A stretch of 46,879 nt of DNA from Nodosilinea sp. LEGE 06152 (GTDB lineage: Bacteria; Cyanobacteriota; Cyanobacteriia; Phormidesmidales; Phormidesmidaceae), in the NCBI RefSeq assembly GCF_015207525.1, contig NZ_JADEWR010000023.1:33237-80115 (forward strand). Reading direction: 5' to 3'. The position numbers and the translations under genes are program-made. This document shows positions 42,965 through 46,879 of the stretch, one piece after another; the first letter of the stretch is position 1, and every line of letters begins with the position of its first letter. Under the pieces are notes generated by a model. The model did no database searches. It saw only the letters and a program-made list of their open reading frames with translations, and had not been told where the DNA came from.

Positions 42965-44185
42965 CTAGCGGGAAGTGTCGTCGTACCAGACTGATCGCCA
43001 GGCTTGCTCGGCCTGGGCGATCGCCAGCTCGCGCTCGGCCTGCTGGTACTGCTTGCCCAGCTTGCGCAGTCGACCGACCGCCGTGCGCAGTTTGCTGCGC
43101 CAGAGGGCCGACTGCACGTCGCTAAACTCGATATCACCCAGGCGCAAGTGAACAGCGGCCAAGTGGGTCATGGTGCCTTCCAGGGCCTCTTCGTCATCCT
43201 CAGAAATTTCGGTAATTTCGGCCTCAGCCTCCTCGCCGTCCTGCTCAGAGCGCTCCAGCTCCGCAGCGACATCACCCGCCATCGCTACCAGCACGTTCAG
43301 CACATTGGGCACCGATCGCCCTTTAGGGGCTGCTACATCGGCATCTGAAGCCACCTCCAGCACCGATTCGGGCAGGTCGGGAATAACCTTGGCCTTCCTC
43401 AGCAGGTTATTGGCCTTTTTAGATACCCGCTCCAGCACGGCGCGAATCATTTGCTCCAGAATCAGGTGGTGCTTGGCCACCAGAGCGGGCGTCAGCGGGT
43501 CGCCAGTGAAGGGGCGATCGCTAAAGGTCTCCTCAATCTCGTTGGCCATCGCCGCCATAATCACCGACTGCATCAGCGCTTTGGGGTCAATTCCAGCGGC
43601 TGACTCTGGTGCGTCACCGGCTTCACCGTCCCGGCCCGATTCCGATGCAGCGTCCTCTAAGGGCGGCAAGGAAAGGTCTGAAGCGGCGGCAGGGGTTTCG
43701 TCTGCGATCGCCTCCTCTGAATCATCAGCCCGGTTCTCACGAGCTTCAGGCGGAGCCTCATCGCCCTCATCGCCCCCACCCACAGGCTCTACCAACACCT
43801 CCGTAGACTCTGACGGTTGGGCCAGAGAGACTAAAGCGGCCTCCAAACGGTTGAGATCTTCAGGGTTGAGGCGCTGGGTGAGGTCAACCTCTGGAGTCGC
43901 TGGCTGGGGTTCCATCAGCTGCTCTAGCCAGCCCTGGGCTTTGCGCCCCAGGTTTTGCATCGCCTGCTGAAGACGAGTGCGATCGCTTACGGTCAGCGCC
44001 AAAAAATCTTCAGGATAAACCTGGGTGCAGAGGTGGTAAGCAGCCATAATTATCTGTCGCCGCATGGCCTGGCCCAGCACCGACAGGTAGGTGGCGTAAA
44101 GTTGGCTAAACTCTGCGGCTAGCGTGGCGGTAGCACCCTCTAGCACACTGAGATCTTTGCGAATGCTTTCAACTGGCCTTACCAT
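42965..44185 (-). CDS. Conserved cyanobacterial protein of unknown function
   Basis: A 406-residue protein with no recognised catalytic motif. The N-terminal 90 residues are helical (FSQLYATYLSVLGQAMRRQ, AAYHLCTQVYPEDFL). The middle is acidic low-complexity sequence (about 100-210). A helical part follows with RKAKVIPDLPESVLEV, and the C-terminal coiled region has LAAVHLRLGDIEFSDVQSAL and AERELAIAQAEQAW. It lies between tsf and recG; a terminator separates it from tsf. By layout it could be a DNA- or ribosome-linked protein, but this is only position. Not named. Confidence 0.75.
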   Translation of the reverse strand: MVRPVESIRKDLSVLEGATATLAAEFSQLYATYLSVLGQAMRRQIIMAAYHLCTQVYPEDFLALTVSDRTRLQQAMQNLGRKAQGWLEQLMEPQPATPEVDLTQRLNPEDLNRLEAALVSLAQPSESTEVLVEPVGGGDEGDEAPPEARENRADDSEEAIADETPAAASDLSLPPLEDAASESGRDGEAGDAPESAAGIDPKALMQSVIMAAMANEIEETFSDRPFTGDPLTPALVAKHHLILEQMIRAVLERVSKKANNLLRKAKVIPDLPESVLEVASDADVAAPKGRSVPNVLNVLVAMAGDVAAELERSEQDGEEAEAEITEISEDDEEALEGTMTHLAAVHLRLGDIEFSDVQSALWRSKLRTAVGRLRKLGKQYQQAERELAIAQAEQAWRSVWYDDTSR

Positions 44186-44294
44186 TCCCCTCTACCCATG
44201 CCATACCTGATTATAGGGATATTCCGAGTCCAGCTTAGGCGTTGTAGGTTTCCCATAGGCAAAACTCCACTTCTGGACTTGAATTTGGCCTATA

Positions 44295-44326
44295 CAAAAA
44301 CGGGGGCGCAACAAGAGCACCCCCGT
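44295..44326 (-). terminator. Terminator after tsf
   Basis: On the minus strand ACGGGGGTGC and GCGCCCCCGT form a stem with one mismatch, followed by TTTTTG. It ends the rpsB-tsf transcript before the next gene. Confidence 0.75.
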
Positions 44327-44349
44327 CCCCTAGCCCACAAGGACTAGAC

Positions 44350-45093
44350 TTACTTTTTCTTCTTCTTTTTCGCCGGTTCTTTGGCGGGCTCTGCGGCAGC
44401 TTCGGGCTCTGGCGCAGGCTCTGCCGGAGCTTCCTTCTTCATCCCAGCCTGGGCAGCGACTTCATCGGCGAAGTTGGTCTCTTCTTTTTCGATGCCCTCA
44501 CCCAGCACAAACCGGGAGAAGCGGCGCACCTGAATATTTTCGCCCAGCTTGGAGATGGCCTGCTTAATCAGCTCTTCCACCGAGATATTTTGGTCTTTGA
44601 TGAAGGGCTGATCCATCAGAGCCAGCTCCTTCAAACGCTTTTGAATGCGGCCCTCAACGATCTTCTCCTGCATAGCAGCGGGCTTGCTAGCGATGTCGTC
44701 GCGACCCATTTCGATGGATTTTTCCTTATCGACAACCTCTGCCGGAATGTCGCTAACCCGAACGTACTCGACGTTAGAGGAAGCGACAATCTGCATTGCA
44801 ATATCGCGAACAAGAGTCTTGAACTCTTCGCGACGGGACACAAAATCAGTTTCGCAGTTGACTTCTACCAGTACACCAACGCGATCGCCAGTATGAATGT
44901 AGCTACCAATAAGGCCCTCTGCGGCAACCCGGCCTTCTTTTTTAGAAGCCGAGGCAATGCCCTTCTGGCGCAGCCACTCGATCGATTTCTCGATATCGCC
45001 GTCATTTTCTTTGAGGGCTTTTTTACAGTCCATCATGCCTGCGCCGGTCTTGTCGCGCAGGTCTTTAACAAGTTTTGCAGAAATCTCTGCCAT
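44350..45093 (-). CDS. tsf: Elongation factor Ts
   Basis: A 247-residue protein with the N-terminal UBA-like motif LVKDLRDKTGAGMMDCKKAL and the core block EVNCETDFVSRREEF, then VEGRIQKRLKEL. It is the guanine-nucleotide exchange factor of EF-Tu. The C-terminus ends in an Ala/Pro/Glu tail and a Lys run (residues about 215-247), a low-complexity extension. It follows rpsB by about 200 bases, the standard bacterial pairing. Confidence 0.97.
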   Translation of the reverse strand: MAEISAKLVKDLRDKTGAGMMDCKKALKENDGDIEKSIEWLRQKGIASASKKEGRVAAEGLIGSYIHTGDRVGVLVEVNCETDFVSRREEFKTLVRDIAMQIVASSNVEYVRVSDIPAEVVDKEKSIEMGRDDIASKPAAMQEKIVEGRIQKRLKELALMDQPFIKDQNISVEELIKQAISKLGENIQVRRFSRFVLGEGIEKEETNFADEVAAQAGMKKEAPAEPAPEPEAAAEPAKEPAKKKKKK

Positions 45094-45297
45094 GGTGATT
45101 TAACGTCCTAACGCGCTGTCGTCGAACTCAATACAAACAAAGGGGAAATGCCCTAGTTCAGCTTAAACCCCTGGGGCCTCTTTCGGCGGGTGCTTTGCCA
45201 GAGACCCACCGTCCCCCTTTGGAGGGGGAATCGAGGGTACCTATATTTACAACAATGGAAAAGACTGCCCTCTGCTCAAGCAAGAGGACGGTAAGCC

Positions 45298-46077
45298 TTA
45301 CTCCTCGTCGCTATCGGCAGCGGGAGCATCGTAGCCGTACTCGTCGTCTTCGGCCCCATCGTAGTCTTCGTAGTCGTCATCGCCGCTCGACTGACCACCG
45401 TGAGACCCTTCGTAGATGGCATCGGCCAGCTTGCCCAAAATCAGCTTGATCGAGCGAATGGCGTCGTCGTTGCCAGGAATGGGTACATCTACCAGATCGG
45501 GGTCGCAGTTGGTGTCTAGCAGCGAAATAATTGGAATACCGAGCTTGTGGCACTCCGAAACGGCGTTATACTCGCGCTTGATGTCAACAATGATGGCGAC
45601 ATCGGGCACCTTGCGCATGGTCTTAATGCCGCCCAGGTACTTTTGCAGCTTCTCTAGTTCGCGGCGCAGCACAGCGGCTTCTTTTTTGGGGCGTAGGTCG
45701 ATGGACCCCATTTCTTCCATGCGCTCTAGCTCTTTCAAGCGGTTGGCGCGAGATTTGATCGTCTCCCAGTTGGTCAGCATGCCGCCCAGCCAGCGCTGGT
45801 TGACGTAGTGAGACCCACAGCGGCTAGACTCTTGAGCTACAATGCCTGCCGCCTGACGCTTAGTGCCGATGAACAAGAACTTTTGCCCCTGCTCTGCCGC
45901 AGTGCGGACAAATTTGTAGGCTTCTTCCATCAGCTGGGCGGTCTGCACCAGGTCAATAATGTGAACCCCGTTGCGGGCGGTGAAGATGTACTGGTCCATT
46001 TTGGGATTCCAGCGGCGAGTTTGGTGGCCGAAGTGAACCCCAGACTCGAGTAGCTCGGGTAGAGTAATAACGGGCAT
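45298..46077 (-). CDS. rpsB: 30S ribosomal protein S2
   Basis: A 259-residue S2. Signatures are ELLESGVHFGHQTRRWNPKM, IIDLVQTAQLMEEAY, QRWLGGMLTNWETI and VPIPGNDDAIRSIKL. A very acidic C-terminal tail of about 35 residues (DDDYEDYDGAEDDEYG) extends the usual length. GGAG lies 10 bases before the ATG. S2 binds late in small-subunit assembly. The gene is followed by tsf and preceded by a structured leader. Confidence 0.98.
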   Translation of the reverse strand: MPVITLPELLESGVHFGHQTRRWNPKMDQYIFTARNGVHIIDLVQTAQLMEEAYKFVRTAAEQGQKFLFIGTKRQAAGIVAQESSRCGSHYVNQRWLGGMLTNWETIKSRANRLKELERMEEMGSIDLRPKKEAAVLRRELEKLQKYLGGIKTMRKVPDVAIIVDIKREYNAVSECHKLGIPIISLLDTNCDPDLVDVPIPGNDDAIRSIKLILGKLADAIYEGSHGGQSSGDDDYEDYDGAEDDEYGYDAPAADSDEE

Positions 46078-46087
46078 TTGGTTTTGA

Positions 46088-46153
46088 CTCCTTTCGGGTT
46101 AATCCTCCATTCGAACGTGCTTTCCCAGTGGGAAAGACCCGAAAATTCGAATG
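46088..46153 (-). promoter_or_regulatory. rpsB leader with predicted pseudoknot
   Basis: Minus-strand reading: CATTCGAA (46153-46146) pairs with TTCGAATG (46115-46108). Inside lies the hairpin CTTTCCC-ACT-GGGAAAG (46136-46120). The inner segment TTTCGGGT (46145-46138 region) can pair with ACCCGAAA (46099-46092), outside the first stem and directly touching the GGAG ribosome site (46091-46088). That gives an H-type pseudoknot next to the ribosome site, a layout suited to translational autoregulation by S2. Pairing is visible; the function is inferred. Confidence 0.55.
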
Positions 46154-46205
46154 TGCGATTTTGACAACTTTACTAGATTATCATATTGGGAGCCCAGTTG
46201 TAGCC

Positions 46206-46879
46206 TTGCTGAAACGTCACCTGCGCTGGGTGATTGTGGCCGCCGCGATCGCATTTCTTGCCCACACTCTAACGAACCACTGGAGCGAGGTAACGGCCAT
46301 TCGCCTCCGTACCAATGGTCTTTCCCTGCTGCTGTCAGCCCTGGTCGTTACCCTGCTGGCCCATAGCTGGTCGGGCTGGGTCTGGAGCTGGATTTTGCAG
46401 GCGCTCCAGCAGCCCGTGCAGGGTACTTGGAGCACGCCCGTCTACCTCAAAACAAATTTGCTGAAATACCTGCCCGGCAATGTCTGGCACTTCTTTGGCC
46501 GGGTGCGTGCCCTGGGAGAAATCGGCGTGGCCCGAGGGCCAGCGATTGTCGGCGTAGTGCTAGAGCCCCTGCTCATGGCCGCCGCCGCCCTGCTGCTGGG
46601 TTTGGCTAGCCCCACCCGCTACTGGCCGGGGCAGATCGCGGTGCTGGGCCTGGTGCTGGGAGCGGTTCACCCCCGCTGGCTCAACCCGCTTATAAATCGA
46701 CTGGGGCGGGCCAAGGTCAACGATCAGAACCCAGAACCGCTGGCCCCCGCCGCCCTGCGCCGATACCCCCTCAGGCCCCTGGTGGGTGAACTGGGCTTTG
46801 TGCTGCTGCGAGGCCTTGGGTTTGGGCTGGTGATTAGCGCTGTCAACCCCCTCCCCATTCACCTTTGGCTGCCGGTGGT
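46206..46879 (+). CDS. Flippase-like (UPF0104-type) membrane protein, partial
   Basis: The frame is open from TTG 46206 to the window end, so the C-terminus is missing. GGGAG lies 13 bases before the TTG. The first 224 residues contain several hydrophobic spans (AAAIAFLAHTL, LLLSALVVTLLAHSW, ALLLGLAS) and polar motifs YLKTNLLKYLPGNVWHFFGR, which resemble lysylphosphatidylglycerol synthase TM/AglD-type flippase proteins. It is related in type to the C-terminal domain of the MprF-like protein at 18474. It is divergent from rpsB and shares its upstream region. Substrate unknown. Confidence 0.75.
   Translation, partial: MLKRHLRWVIVAAAIAFLAHTLTNHWSEVTAIRLRTNGLSLLLSALVVTLLAHSWSGWVWSWILQALQQPVQGTWSTPVYLKTNLLKYLPGNVWHFFGRVRALGEIGVARGPAIVGVVLEPLLMAAAALLLGLASPTRYWPGQIAVLGLVLGAVHPRWLNPLINRLGRAKVNDQNPEPLAPAALRRYPLRPLVGELGFVLLRGLGFGLVISAVNPLPIHLWLPV

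Noticed and set aside
42949..43137. Extended N-terminus of RecG
   Set aside because: It overlaps the coding region of the preceding gene and is Ser/Arg-rich shadow sequence; ATG 42948 has a good ribosome site.

Overview
The window is chromosomal DNA from a cyanobacterium. It carries psbA (photosystem II D1), a nickel superoxide dismutase with its maturation protease, a LabA-like NYN protein and a DUF2996 protein, and GCGATCGC (HIP1-type) octamers are scattered throughout. GC content is moderately high and intergenic gaps hold G-rich short-period repeats and palindromes; a Leptolyngbya/Nodosilinea-like filamentous lineage would fit, but that is a guess. There is no rRNA and no CRISPR array; one tRNA (Thr, CGU) is present.
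Layout. 0.1-8.4 kb: a compact accessory unit made of an AprB-like two-cluster ferredoxin, an AprA/fumarate-reductase-like flavoprotein, a divergent LysR regulator fused to a complete solute-binding-protein domain, and a SsuABC/TauABC-type transporter whose lipoprotein receptor has an extra C-terminal NosL-like domain. T-N11-A operators lie before the regulator and before the transporter operon. I read this as one substrate-sensing, uptake and redox system of unknown, probably organosulfur-type, substrate. It is the best candidate here for an undescribed system. 8.8-14.2 kb: a worn region with an HtrA-like pseudogene, an 11-bp-periodic direct-repeat array, an AT-rich glycosyltransferase, a DUF421 protein, an alpha/beta hydrolase with a probable frameshift and a decayed transposase.
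14.3-21.1 kb: an OmpR-type response regulator and histidine kinase, a CtpA-family processing protease, a small secreted protein, and an MprF-like lipid aminoacyltransferase/flippase with unusual domain order. 21.2-23.4 kb: a decaying block beside tRNA-Thr: one unknown protein, a broken paralogue of it, and a MutS-domain-I-like gene broken by a 7-bp tandem duplication. 23.6-30.4 kb: LabA-like protein, lipoprotein nuclease, sodN-sodX, an EF-G paralogue, and small proteins.
31.1-38.1 kb: DUF4142 protein, gamma-glutamyltransferase, psbA (Glu130 type with a short plant-length C-terminal tail), ygfZ, gmd, DUF2996. 38.2-46.9 kb: a hydrolase, a Bax1-like DUF790 nuclease, and the leftward run rpsB, tsf, conserved unknown, recG. 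A leader that can fold into a pseudoknot precedes rpsB. The right edge holds the start of a second flippase-like membrane protein.
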